A DNA stretch of 8,601 nt from Pseudacidobacterium sp036264445 (GTDB taxonomy: Bacteria > Acidobacteriota > Terriglobia > Terriglobales > Acidobacteriaceae). The number at the start of each line of letters is the position of its first letter. Position 1 is the stretch's first letter. Shown here in pieces: positions 1 through 6,845 of this stretch. A program made the translations under genes and the position numbers. Below the pieces are notes generated by a model. The model searched no databases. It worked only from the letters and a program-made list of their open reading frames with translations, and was not told the DNA's origin. Where the stretch lies: the NCBI GenBank assembly GCA_036264445.1, contig DATAQW010000358.1, positions 1 through 8,601 on the forward strand, read 5' to 3'.

Positions 1-362
1 TCCCACGGCTTGATGACCTGGAGTGTCAAGAGTTTGCTGCGAATGTCATTCAGCACCATTTCGCGGTCAGCCTGCGTGGATTGATCAAGCTGAGATGCCG
101 GAAGGTCTTCAAACTTTTTCTCGAAATCATGCAGCGCCATAATCTGCGAATCGATTGCCGCCCGGCTGTAATCTTCGAGTTTCGCATCGTACTGATGCAG
201 CCCTGCCGCGGTGCCGAAAGTGGGGCTGTAAGCAAAGGTCACTTGATCAAAATACCGGTCGGCAAGATTGCGGAAATTGTCATTTGCATCAACCGCTTGT
301 GCCGCAAAAGCGGTCATCATGCCTCCAAAAACAAGTGCAAGAGGAATCAGTTTTTGTCTCAA
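1..362 (-). CDS. DUF885 family exported protein, N-terminal part (runs off left edge)
   Basis: Only the first 120 codons are visible, and the reading frame is still open at base 1. I place the start at the TTG at 362-360. A strong Shine-Dalgarno GGAAAGAGG ends 7 bases upstream of it, and the reading from there gives a good signal peptide: Arg2 and Lys4, a hydrophobic run LIPLALVFGG, and an AFAAQA cleavage region near residue 23. In-frame ATGs at 320-318 and 317-315 fall inside that hydrophobic core and would destroy the signal. The mature part has the N-terminal pattern of DUF885 proteins: a helix with FRNLADRYFDQ, then SPTFGTAAGLHQYDAKLEDYS (about residues 46-66), then a charged helix ending in an LPASQLDQSTQADRE-like segment. 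Full members are near 600 residues and are thought to be peptidase-like, but the catalytic region lies outside the window. The gene follows mfd by 36 bases on the same strand and may be cotranscribed. The family call is from recalled pattern only; function is unproven. Confidence 0.75.
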   Translation of the reverse strand, partial: MRQKLIPLALVFGGMMTAFAAQAVDANDNFRNLADRYFDQVTFAYSPTFGTAAGLHQYDAKLEDYSRAAIDSQIMALHDFEKKFEDLPASQLDQSTQADREMVLNDIRSKLLTLQVIKPW

Positions 363-369
363 AGAATGG

Positions 370-378
370 CCTCTTTCC
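370..378 (-). promoter_or_regulatory. Shine-Dalgarno sequence deciding a TTG start
   Basis: The minus strand reads GGAAAGAGG here, 7 bases before the TTG at 362-360. It supports that non-ATG start for the DUF885 protein over the downstream ATGs, which lack a comparable site. The same 9 bases precede the porin start at 4070. Confidence 0.6.
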
Positions 379-398
379 AATACGTAACTGTAGCAGTT

Positions 399-3300
399 CT
401 ATTTCGCTGCCGCCGGTTCCAATATCAGCTCGTCCAGCAGCAGCCGGATTTCCATCAGAACCTCATCCGGCCTGGTTTGCGTCAGCGGATAGCGAAGTAT
501 GCCCTGTGGCGTGAATTGTGCGCCTCGCTTAGAGTTTGTTGCAACCAGCTTCATCAGACGGCCCGGATCGACACCAGCGTGCTCTGAAAAACGAATATGC
601 AGCTGGTCACGCTTGCGGTCCATCTGTGCAATGCCGATGCGTTCGCACTCTGCGCGTAGCAGCGCCGCTTCGAGCAGCAGCTTAACTCCCTCAGGCAGCG
701 GACCGTAACGGTCTTCAAGTTCCGACTGAACGTCGGCAACCGCGCCTTCTGTTTGCGCTCCAGCGATACGCTTATAAATGCGCAGCCGCTGGTTTTCTTC
801 TGTGATATAGCTTTCATCGATACGCAGACTGATACCGAGATTGAGTTGTGTAACCGGAACCTCGACGCGCTCCTCGCCTTTGAGTTTTGCAACCGCCTCT
901 TCGAGCATGCTGGTGTATAGCTCAAAGCCCACGGCTTCAATGTGCCCGCTTTGCTCGCCGCCAAGCATGTTGCCTGCGCCACGTAATTCCAGATCGAGGG
1001 CGGCAATTTTGAATCCAGCGCCAAGGTCGGAAAACTCCTTCAATGCCGCAAGCCTGCGCCGCGCAATGTCAGTCAGCTCCTGCTCTGGCGGAATCAGAAG
1101 ATACGCATAGGCACGCCGGTTGGACCGTCCAACACGCCCACGCAGCTGATACAGCTCCGATAAGCCATGGCGGTCTGCGCGGTTGATGACGATGGTGTTC
1201 GCCAGGGGAATATCGAGGCCATTTTCGATGATCGTCGTCGCCACTAAAACGTCGTGCTCATGGTGCATGAAGGAAAGCATCACTTTTTCGAGCTCGCCGT
1301 CGCTCATCTGCCCATGACCGACGGTGATACGCGCCGTCGGAGCCAACTCCTGGATCTTGGCGGCAATTTCGTAGATTGTTTCCACACGATTGTGGACAAA
1401 ATAAATCTGCCCACCCCGCTCCAGCTCAACTTCAATCGCGGAACGAATCAGCTTCTCGTCGAATTTCGCGACGACGGTCTGAATCGCCATGCGGTCTTTC
1501 GGCGGAGTCTCAATCACACTCATATCGCGCAGGCCAACCAGCGACATATGCAGTGTGCGGGGAATCGGCGTGGCTGACATGGCCAGCACATCAATCGACT
1601 GCCGCATTTGCTTCAACCGTTCCTTATGGCGTACGCCAAAGCGCTGCTCTTCATCGACAACGAGCAACCCGAGGTCATGAAACTTGATGTCTTTCGAAAG
1701 CAGACGATGCGTACCGATCAGAATGTCGACTCTGCCCAGTTCAACCTGCTCAAGAATATGCTTCTGCTCTTTCGGCGTGCGAAAGCGTGAGATCATCTCA
1801 ACCGTGATTGGAAACTGCTTGAAGCGCTTCTTGAAAGTCTCAAAGTGCTGGAAGCCGAGGACTGTTGTTGGAGTAAGAACAGCAACCTGTTTGCCATCCT
1901 GCACAGCTTTGAAGGCCGAGCGCATCGCGACTTCCGTCTTGCCGTAACCCACGTCGCCGCAGAGAAGGCGGTCCATCGGCATGGTCGATTCCATGTCACT
2001 CTTAATGTCGGCAATCGAAGAGATCTGATCTTCGGTCTCGTTGTAGTCGAAGGCATCTTCAAACTCGCGCTGGAATTCGTTGTCCGGCGTAAATGCGTGA
2101 CCCTGCGCCGCCTTGCGCTGCGCGTAGAGCTTCAGCAGGTCATCGGCCATATCCTGCATGGCCTTTTTCACTCGCGCTTTTGTCTTGGCCCACTGCTGCG
2201 AGCCAAGCCGGTTGAGAATCGGCGCAGCGCCGGCTTCGCTGGAGCGATATTTCTGGATCAGGTCGAGGCGCGTGAGAGGCACATACAAGCGTGCCTGCTC
2301 GGCAAACTCCAGAATCATGAATTCGATGTTGACGCCATCCTGCGCAATCTCTTTCAAGCCCATGTACTGGGCAATGCCGTGCTCTACGTGGACGACATAA
2401 TCGCCAACAGCAAGATCGCGAAAGTCTGAAACAAAGGCTGCGGTTTTTGATTTTTTCGGAGCGGGGCGCGCCGTAATATCGGCTTCGTCAGAAAAATCAG
2501 TTGCGCCAAAAACAACCAGGTTTGCGGCAGGAAGGCTTACGCCGTTGGAAAGCTGCGTACGAACCAGAATCGGCGTTCGCAGGTCGCCTGCCAGGTAACT
2601 CGACTCGTCATAGACCGTCTCGCTGCCCGCGTGATGAATCCGGCTGCCAAGCCGGTAAGGAATCTCATACTCACGCAGCAGATTTGCCAGCCGCTCTACT
2701 TCGCCCTGGTTAGGCGCGGCCAGCAGCATGCGGGTTTCCTGTTGCATAAGCGTGCGCACCTGCTCAATAAACGCAGGAATTGATCCGTGAAAGCGCAGAG
2801 TGGGGCGGGAAGCAAATTCGATCTCGCCCAGCGTTTCATCGTCTTCAAGCACATCTACAGCGCCAAGCTGGTCGATATCCAGCCCCGGATGCGAAGCCAG
2901 CGTCGCCTGCAATATTTCTGGACGCATGTAAATGTCATGCGGCTGAATGAGTGAACCAATTCCACTGCGCTCATGCCGTTGCTCAACCTTATTCCACCAG
3001 CGGTCAATCTGGTTGCGGATCATGGCTGGCTCTTCGACAAAAAGCGCGCAGCGTGAAAAGAGATCGAGCAGTGTCTTGTTCGCTCCGGCAACAGTCGAGA
3101 AGAACTCCCATCCGGGGAAGATACTGACCCCGCTTGCGGCCACTGCTTCTGCCACAAGATCAGGATCATCTGCCGACTCAAGCCGCGCACCGCTTAATCG
3201 CGCATGCACAGCAGCCAACAGGCGCTCGGTGATCGGCGTTTCGGTAAGCGGTAGCAGCACCGCCTCATCAAGCGGAGTCGACGACCGCTGCGATTCGGGA

Positions 3301-3956
3301 TCAAACTTGCGGATCGAATCAATTTCATCGCCAAAAAATTCCACGCGTACCGGACGGTCAGCTTCCGGCGAATACACATCAAGAATGCCCCCGCGACGTG
3401 AAAACTGCCCCGGCATCTCAACAATGTCCGCCGTGCTGTAGCCTACGCTCGATATATGTGCGATCAGGGTATCGAGATCGATTTCCTCGCCGCGCCGCAG
3501 GGTTTGCGCAAGTCCGGAATAGTAATCGGCGGGAAAGAACTTCATCGCTGCAGCTTCAACGGGAACAATCACAATCGAAGCAGTGCTGGTCGCCAACTTC
3601 CACAAAGTTGCTGCGCGCTGCTCCTGAATATCCGGATGAGGCGAAAGATTTTCGAAAGGCAGCACATCATGGGCGGGCAACTTCAGCACTCGCTCCGGAG
3701 CAATTGCTCCCGTAAGCTCACATCCGGCGCGCAGCGCAATTTGCAGGGCATCGGCCGCCTTATTATCCGCAACAACAATCACAACAGGAACATTCGCGGC
3801 GCGCGCAAAAAACGGCAAAAAAAGTGCGCGTGCGGTTGCAGTCAGTCCAGAGACACGACGGCGCCCACGGGCAAGGGCGAGATGCCTTCGTGCCTGTTCA
3901 AAAGATGGGGAATGCTCCAGATCCGCCAAAAGCTCGCGGACAAACGGGAGGATCAT
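399..3956 (-). CDS. mfd: Transcription-repair coupling factor Mfd
   Basis: This is a complete 1185-residue protein, close to the usual length (E. coli Mfd is about 1150). Mfd is a cytoplasmic DNA translocase that pushes or removes RNA polymerase stalled at lesions and recruits UvrA for nucleotide excision repair. The domains appear in order. The N-terminal UvrB-like module (about 30-350) has SGLTATARALF in place of a working Walker A and also contains MPGQFSRRGGILDVY (181-195). The RNA polymerase interaction domain (about 505-575) starts at LAVGDYVVHVEHGIAQYMGL. The RecG-like motor has Walker A GDVGYGKTE (667-675), DEEQRFG (768-774), SATPIPRTLH (794-803) and motif VI QLRGRVGR (937-944), followed by LRGAGNMLGGEQSGH (991-1005). 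The C-terminal regulatory TRCF domain covers about 1030-1130. The ATG at 3956 has only a weak AGAAG upstream, and a TGATAAACT element lies 9 bases before it, so the mRNA may be nearly leaderless. All motor residues look intact. Confidence 0.97.
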   Translation of the reverse strand: MILPFVRELLADLEHSPSFEQARRHLALARGRRRVSGLTATARALFLPFFARAANVPVVIVVADNKAADALQIALRAGCELTGAIAPERVLKLPAHDVLPFENLSPHPDIQEQRAATLWKLATSTASIVIVPVEAAAMKFFPADYYSGLAQTLRRGEEIDLDTLIAHISSVGYSTADIVEMPGQFSRRGGILDVYSPEADRPVRVEFFGDEIDSIRKFDPESQRSSTPLDEAVLLPLTETPITERLLAAVHARLSGARLESADDPDLVAEAVAASGVSIFPGWEFFSTVAGANKTLLDLFSRCALFVEEPAMIRNQIDRWWNKVEQRHERSGIGSLIQPHDIYMRPEILQATLASHPGLDIDQLGAVDVLEDDETLGEIEFASRPTLRFHGSIPAFIEQVRTLMQQETRMLLAAPNQGEVERLANLLREYEIPYRLGSRIHHAGSETVYDESSYLAGDLRTPILVRTQLSNGVSLPAANLVVFGATDFSDEADITARPAPKKSKTAAFVSDFRDLAVGDYVVHVEHGIAQYMGLKEIAQDGVNIEFMILEFAEQARLYVPLTRLDLIQKYRSSEAGAAPILNRLGSQQWAKTKARVKKAMQDMADDLLKLYAQRKAAQGHAFTPDNEFQREFEDAFDYNETEDQISSIADIKSDMESTMPMDRLLCGDVGYGKTEVAMRSAFKAVQDGKQVAVLTPTTVLGFQHFETFKKRFKQFPITVEMISRFRTPKEQKHILEQVELGRVDILIGTHRLLSKDIKFHDLGLLVVDEEQRFGVRHKERLKQMRQSIDVLAMSATPIPRTLHMSLVGLRDMSVIETPPKDRMAIQTVVAKFDEKLIRSAIEVELERGGQIYFVHNRVETIYEIAAKIQELAPTARITVGHGQMSDGELEKVMLSFMHHEHDVLVATTIIENGLDIPLANTIVINRADRHGLSELYQLRGRVGRSNRRAYAYLLIPPEQELTDIARRRLAALKEFSDLGAGFKIAALDLELRGAGNMLGGEQSGHIEAVGFELYTSMLEEAVAKLKGEERVEVPVTQLNLGISLRIDESYITEENQRLRIYKRIAGAQTEGAVADVQSELEDRYGPLPEGVKLLLEAALLRAECERIGIAQMDRKRDQLHIRFSEHAGVDPGRLMKLVATNSKRGAQFTPQGILRYPLTQTRPDEVLMEIRLLLDELILEPAAAK

Positions 3957-3965
3957 GCAGCTTCT

Positions 3966-3974
3966 AGTTTATCA
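3966..3974 (-). promoter_or_regulatory. Extended -10-like element in front of mfd
   Basis: The minus strand reads TGATAAACT, which fits an extended -10 (TGn plus hexamer TAAACT, 4 of 6 to TATAAT). Only 9 bases separate the hexamer from the mfd ATG, so transcription would start about 3 bases before the start codon. A TTGGGC lies 15 bases upstream as a poor -35. The call is made mainly because gatB has a similar element at the same distance; it is a prediction from pattern alone. Confidence 0.3.
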
Positions 3975-4016
3975 GCGGAAACTCCCGCCCAATTTCTGCC
4001 GGAGCTCAACATTGCT

Positions 4017-4022
4017 TACAAT
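4017..4022 (+). promoter_or_regulatory. Possible -10 hexamer of the porin promoter
   Basis: TACAAT matches TATAAT at 5 of 6 positions. With it as -10, transcription would begin near 4029, leaving a leader of about 41 bases with the Shine-Dalgarno at 4056-4064. The upstream TTTCTG (3993-3998, 18-base spacer) is a weak -35, so an activator or a different sigma factor could be involved. Tentative. Confidence 0.25.
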
Positions 4023-4024
4023 TC

Positions 4025-4036
4025 CACATATATGTG
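4025..4036. promoter_or_regulatory. Perfect 12-base palindrome in the mfd/porin divergent region
   Basis: CACATATATGTG reads identically on both strands with no mismatch. It lies in the 113-base region between the divergent mfd and porin genes, just downstream of the possible -10 at 4017-4022, so it would cover the porin transcription start. A dimeric regulator binding here could control the porin. No second copy was seen in the window, and a short A/T-centred palindrome can arise by chance, so operator function is only a suggestion. Confidence 0.3.
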
Positions 4037-4055
4037 TTTTTCTGACTCCCTTCGC

Positions 4056-4064
4056 GGAAAGAGG
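4056..4064 (+). promoter_or_regulatory. Shine-Dalgarno sequence of the porin gene
   Basis: GGAAAGAGG ends 5 bases before the ATG at 4070 and fixes that start. It is identical to the site in front of the DUF885 gene at 370-378. Confidence 0.7.
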
Positions 4065-4069
4065 AACGC

Positions 4070-5284
4070 ATGCCACGGTTCAGATGGACGCTCTCGTTGT
4101 TCCTCTCGTGTTGCGCGCTCGTCTATGCGCAGAATTCCCAGACTGCACATCCAACGTGCTACGAAAACAAATTCGGAGCCTCTAAGTATTCGCTCTTGCA
4201 GCCGGACCCGCTCTGCCCCATCTTGGGCCCCATCGATGCCGCCAATCAGCGACTAAGGCCATCCACGAACCTCATCTTGATTGCGTCCTACACGTTTCTC
4301 AACCAGTACGCCACAACTACGCCGGACACGCGTCATGACCAACTCAGCGGACGGCTCGATTTTCAAGGTATTTGGACATTCCGTACGAACGATAAAGACT
4401 TAAGCTCCATCACCTTGCTGTTGCGTTCCGGTACCAACATCGGCCAGAGCCAGCAGTGGAACTTGAGTGACAGCCTCGGGTCGATTCTCGGCCTCAACTC
4501 ACTTCAAGGAGGAGGAGCGCAGCGGCCCATTACGGTCAACCTTCTTTATTTCAAGCAGACATGGGACGCGCAGAAGGTCGCGCTCTATATTGGCAAGCTG
4601 CACCCGAACCAGCACATTGGCTATAGTCCGGTAAATAACGATGAATCCTCGCAGTTTCTCGGTGGTCCATTCGACGGCAATCCTTCCGAACCTCGTCTCG
4701 GCACGTATGCGCCTGGAGCGGCTATAGAAATTGGCCCACCCGATGGCTTCTATACACACGCGCTTATCGTGGACGCGGAAGGCGAACCCTGGAGAGGAAC
4801 ACAGACGCTCTTTGACGGTCACTACTACACATCACTGGAGGTAGGCTGGAAGCAGAATCTGCAAACAGAGCAGGGGCGCAACATTCGGGCCGCAGTCTGG
4901 CACAACGACACAAAAGAGCTGGGGCGGGGAACCGGCGTCGGGATTGGCGCTGACTGGGAGTTCCACAACGGCTGGATGCCATTCGGGCGCTGGGGAATTA
5001 ACTCGGCATCGGGCTCGACAACGAAACAGGTGGAAACCATCGGCATTACCAATGTAGCTCCCTTCGGCCGCGCCAAAGCCGATATGTTTGGCGCGGCTAC
5101 GACCTGGACGCGTCCCAGCAAGCCTGGACAGCGCCTGGAAGAACTGACGGAGTTCTTCTACAGGGTCAAAATCAGCGACAGCTTGGAATTTTCGCCCAGC
5201 GTGCAGTGGCTGCGCCACCCCGCCACTCCCAACAAGATTGACCAGACGGCGACCCTGGGCGCTAGGTTGAAGGTCATCTTCTAG
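4070..5284 (+). CDS. OprB-like carbohydrate porin, outer membrane
   Basis: This is a complete 404-residue protein. A Sec signal peptide fills about residues 1-20 (Arg3 and Arg5, a WTLSLFLSCCAL core, cleavage near ALVYA/QN). The protein ends in LGARLKVIF, and the terminal Phe is typical of outer-membrane beta-barrels inserted by the BAM machinery. The body has the layout of the OprB family: GRLDFQGIWTF (94-104), YIGKLHPNQH then ESSQFLGG (about 173-199), GVGIGADWEF then GWMPFGRWGI (289-310), a GRAKADMFGAAT strand (333-344), and a late LEELTEFFYRVKISDSLEFSPS segment (356-377). Family members let sugars diffuse across the outer membrane; the substrate cannot be read here. Mature residues include Cys30 and Cys49, which could form a disulfide near the N terminus. 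No lipobox fits Cys14 or Cys15. The start is fixed by GGAAAGAGG 5 bases upstream. gatB begins 25 bases after the stop. A general beta-barrel is the fallback if the OprB assignment is wrong. Confidence 0.8.
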   Translation: MPRFRWTLSLFLSCCALVYAQNSQTAHPTCYENKFGASKYSLLQPDPLCPILGPIDAANQRLRPSTNLILIASYTFLNQYATTTPDTRHDQLSGRLDFQGIWTFRTNDKDLSSITLLLRSGTNIGQSQQWNLSDSLGSILGLNSLQGGGAQRPITVNLLYFKQTWDAQKVALYIGKLHPNQHIGYSPVNNDESSQFLGGPFDGNPSEPRLGTYAPGAAIEIGPPDGFYTHALIVDAEGEPWRGTQTLFDGHYYTSLEVGWKQNLQTEQGRNIRAAVWHNDTKELGRGTGVGIGADWEFHNGWMPFGRWGINSASGSTTKQVETIGITNVAPFGRAKADMFGAATTWTRPSKPGQRLEELTEFFYRVKISDSLEFSPSVQWLRHPATPNKIDQTATLGARLKVIF

Positions 5285-5290
5285 CCCCGC

Positions 5291-5299
5291 TGCTAAAAT
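5291..5299 (+). promoter_or_regulatory. Extended -10-like element in front of gatB
   Basis: TGCTAAAAT fits an extended -10 (TGn plus TAAAAT, 5 of 6 to TATAAT). It lies in the 25-base gap after the porin stop, with 10 bases between the hexamer and the gatB ATG, so an mRNA from it would have a leader of about 4 bases. No purine-rich Shine-Dalgarno is present between it and the ATG. A TTGAAG at 5267-5272 is 21 bases away, too far for a normal -35. Predicted from pattern only; readthrough from the porin promoter is also possible. Confidence 0.4.
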
Positions 5300-5309
5300 C
5301 AAGCTATCT

Positions 5310-6785
5310 ATGGCTACCACAGCGAGCGTATCGCCAGAAGTTCTGGCGAAGTACGAACCGGTCATCGGACTCGAAGTCCACGTCCAGCTACTCACAGCAA
5401 CCAAGGCATTTTGCGGCTGCTCGAACCAGTTCGGCGCACCTCCGAATACGAACGTCTGCCCTGTGTGTCTCGGTCTGCCTGGAGCGCTGCCGGTTCTGAA
5501 TGAAAAGGCCGTAGAGTTTGCCGCGCTCGCTGCGCTGGCCCTGAACTGCGAAGTGCGCGACCGCTCCATCTTTGCGCGCAAGAACTATTTCTACCCCGAC
5601 CTGCCCAAGGGCTACCAGATTTCGCAGTTCGACAAGCCGCTTGCAGAACATGGATGGATTGATGTTCCGACGCCAAATGGAACGAAGCGCATTGGCATCA
5701 CGCGCCTGCACATGGAAGAGGACGCAGGCAAAAGCCTGCACGACGGCTTCCCCGACTCGGCAACGCGTACCTACGTCGACCTGAACCGTTGCGGCACTCC
5801 GCTGATTGAAATTGTCAGCGAGCCAGACATCCGCACGCCCGACGAGGCTTACGAATACCTCACCCGCCTCAAGGAGATCCTGCTTTTCACGGGCGTAAGC
5901 GATTGCAACATGGAAGAAGGTTCGCTGCGCTGCGACGCCAATGTGAGCGTGCGTCCACGCGGTCAGGAAAAATTTGGAACCAAGGCTGAAGTCAAGAATG
6001 TCAACAGCTTCCGCTTCATTCGCGCCGCGCTTGAGTATGAAATTGAGCGTCAGGTGGAAGTGATTGAAAGCGGTGGCCGCGTTGCGCAGGAAACACGCCT
6101 TTGGAACGCGAATGAAGGCCGTACCTACTCTATGCGTTCGAAGGAGCAAGCGCACGACTATCGCTATTTCCCTGAGCCTGACCTTCCGCCGCTCATTCTT
6201 ACAGCGCACCTTAAGGAAGTGGTTGCGCGGCTCATGCCGGAGCTACCTGAGGCTCGCCGCAAGCGCATGATCGCCGAATACGAAATCAGCGAGCAGGATG
6301 CGCAGACGCTGACAGCAACCCGTGCCCTCGCCGATCAGTTTGAAGCAGCAGCCAAAGCCGCTAAGAGTCCGAAGCGCGTGGCAAATCTGGTTCAGAGCGA
6401 ATTGACCAGCCGCCTTAAAGCAAAGGGTCTGGAACTTGAGCAGTCGCCGATTACGATGAAGGGCATCGCGCTCGCTGCCGATCTTCAAGAGGAAGGCAAG
6501 CTATCCAGTAAGCAGATCAAGCAGCTCTTCGACACGGCTTTTGAGACAAGCGAAGATTTCCCCACGGTCTACGAGCGAGAAAAACCGCAGCAGATCACCG
6601 ATCCGGGAGCGATTGAAAAAATGATCGACGAAGTCATCGCTGCGAACCCGAAGCAGGTCGAGCAGTACCGTGGCGGCAAGAAGACGGTCGCAGCCTTTTT
6701 TGTCGGTCAGGTGATGAAGCTGTCGAAGGGCCAGGCGAACCCTGCGCTCTTGAATGAGCTGGTAACGAAGAAGCTGGACAGCTAG
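5310..6785 (+). CDS. gatB: Aspartyl/glutamyl-tRNA(Asn/Gln) amidotransferase subunit B
   Basis: This is a complete 491-residue protein of normal family length. GatB is the subunit of the cytoplasmic GatCAB complex that binds and activates mischarged Glu-tRNA(Gln) or Asp-tRNA(Asn) with ATP, so that ammonia from GatA can amidate it. The N-terminal cradle opens with YEPVIGLEVHVQLLT (15-29). Cys35, Cys37, Cys50 and Cys53 (FCGCSN, VCPVCLG) form the zinc-site pattern found in many members. The conserved family signature VDLNRCGTPLIEI is at 156-168. Other conserved blocks are LHMEEDAGKSLHDG (133-146), MEEGSLRCDANVS (201-213) and HDYRYFPEPDLPP (282-294). The C-terminal helical and YqeY-like tail runs from about 340 to 490 and includes YRGGKKTVAAFFVGQVMK. 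gatA and gatC are not nearby. The start at 5310 gives the expected N terminus, but no good Shine-Dalgarno precedes it; an extended -10-like element lies 10 bases upstream instead. It follows the porin by 25 bases. Confidence 0.97.
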   Translation: MATTASVSPEVLAKYEPVIGLEVHVQLLTATKAFCGCSNQFGAPPNTNVCPVCLGLPGALPVLNEKAVEFAALAALALNCEVRDRSIFARKNYFYPDLPKGYQISQFDKPLAEHGWIDVPTPNGTKRIGITRLHMEEDAGKSLHDGFPDSATRTYVDLNRCGTPLIEIVSEPDIRTPDEAYEYLTRLKEILLFTGVSDCNMEEGSLRCDANVSVRPRGQEKFGTKAEVKNVNSFRFIRAALEYEIERQVEVIESGGRVAQETRLWNANEGRTYSMRSKEQAHDYRYFPEPDLPPLILTAHLKEVVARLMPELPEARRKRMIAEYEISEQDAQTLTATRALADQFEAAAKAAKSPKRVANLVQSELTSRLKAKGLELEQSPITMKGIALAADLQEEGKLSSKQIKQLFDTAFETSEDFPTVYEREKPQQITDPGAIEKMIDEVIAANPKQVEQYRGGKKTVAAFFVGQVMKLSKGQANPALLNELVTKKLDS

Positions 6786-6789
6786 GACT

Positions 6790-6817
6790 GGCCCCTTCGG
6801 CTGCGCTCAGGGCAGGC
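6790..6817. repeat. Probable dispersed intergenic palindromic element
   Basis: This part of the convergent gap contains CCCTTCGGCTGCGCTCAGGG, whose ends CCCT and AGGG can pair, followed by CAGGC. It resembles a short palindromic unit that I recall as scattered through intergenic DNA of many bacterial genomes. Only one copy lies in this window, so its repetitive nature cannot be shown here. Confidence 0.35.
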
Positions 6818-6829
6818 TTTCAGGCACAC

Positions 6830-6843
6830 GCGCCCTTTGGCGC
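6830..6843. terminator. Small GC hairpin between convergent genes, possible weak terminator
   Basis: GCGCC, a 4-base loop and GGCGC form a 5-base-pair stem between the gatB and DinB stops. On either strand it could slow polymerase, but no T-tract follows in either direction, so it does not meet the usual intrinsic terminator pattern. Together with the element at 6790-6817 it makes up most of the 60-base gap. Confidence 0.25.
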
Positions 6844-6845
6844 CC

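Noticed and set aside
386..398. Five-base inverted repeat (AACTG, 3-base loop, CAGTT) directly after the mfd stop
   Set aside because: The stem is short and has little GC, no T-tract follows, and the DUF885 Shine-Dalgarno comes right after, so a terminator is unlikely.
1845..2429. Plus-strand open frame of 194 codons inside mfd
   Set aside because: It lies entirely opposite the conserved motor and RNA polymerase interaction parts of mfd, and its translation resembles no known family.
4109..4114. Possible lipoprotein cysteine (Cys14 or Cys15) in the porin signal peptide
   Set aside because: The residues before these cysteines do not fit a lipobox, and a normal signal peptidase I site (ALVYA) follows a few residues later.
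3456..4256. Plus-strand open frame of 266 codons opposite the mfd 5' end and running into the porin gene
   Set aside because: It is antisense to conserved mfd codons and overlaps the porin in another frame. Its translation is rich in Arg, Ser and Cys with no recognisable domain, as expected of a shadow frame in GC-rich DNA.
5388..6209. Minus-strand open frame of 273 codons inside gatB
   Set aside because: It is antisense to highly conserved gatB blocks; there is no ribosome site or domain, and high GC at third codon positions explains the lack of stops.
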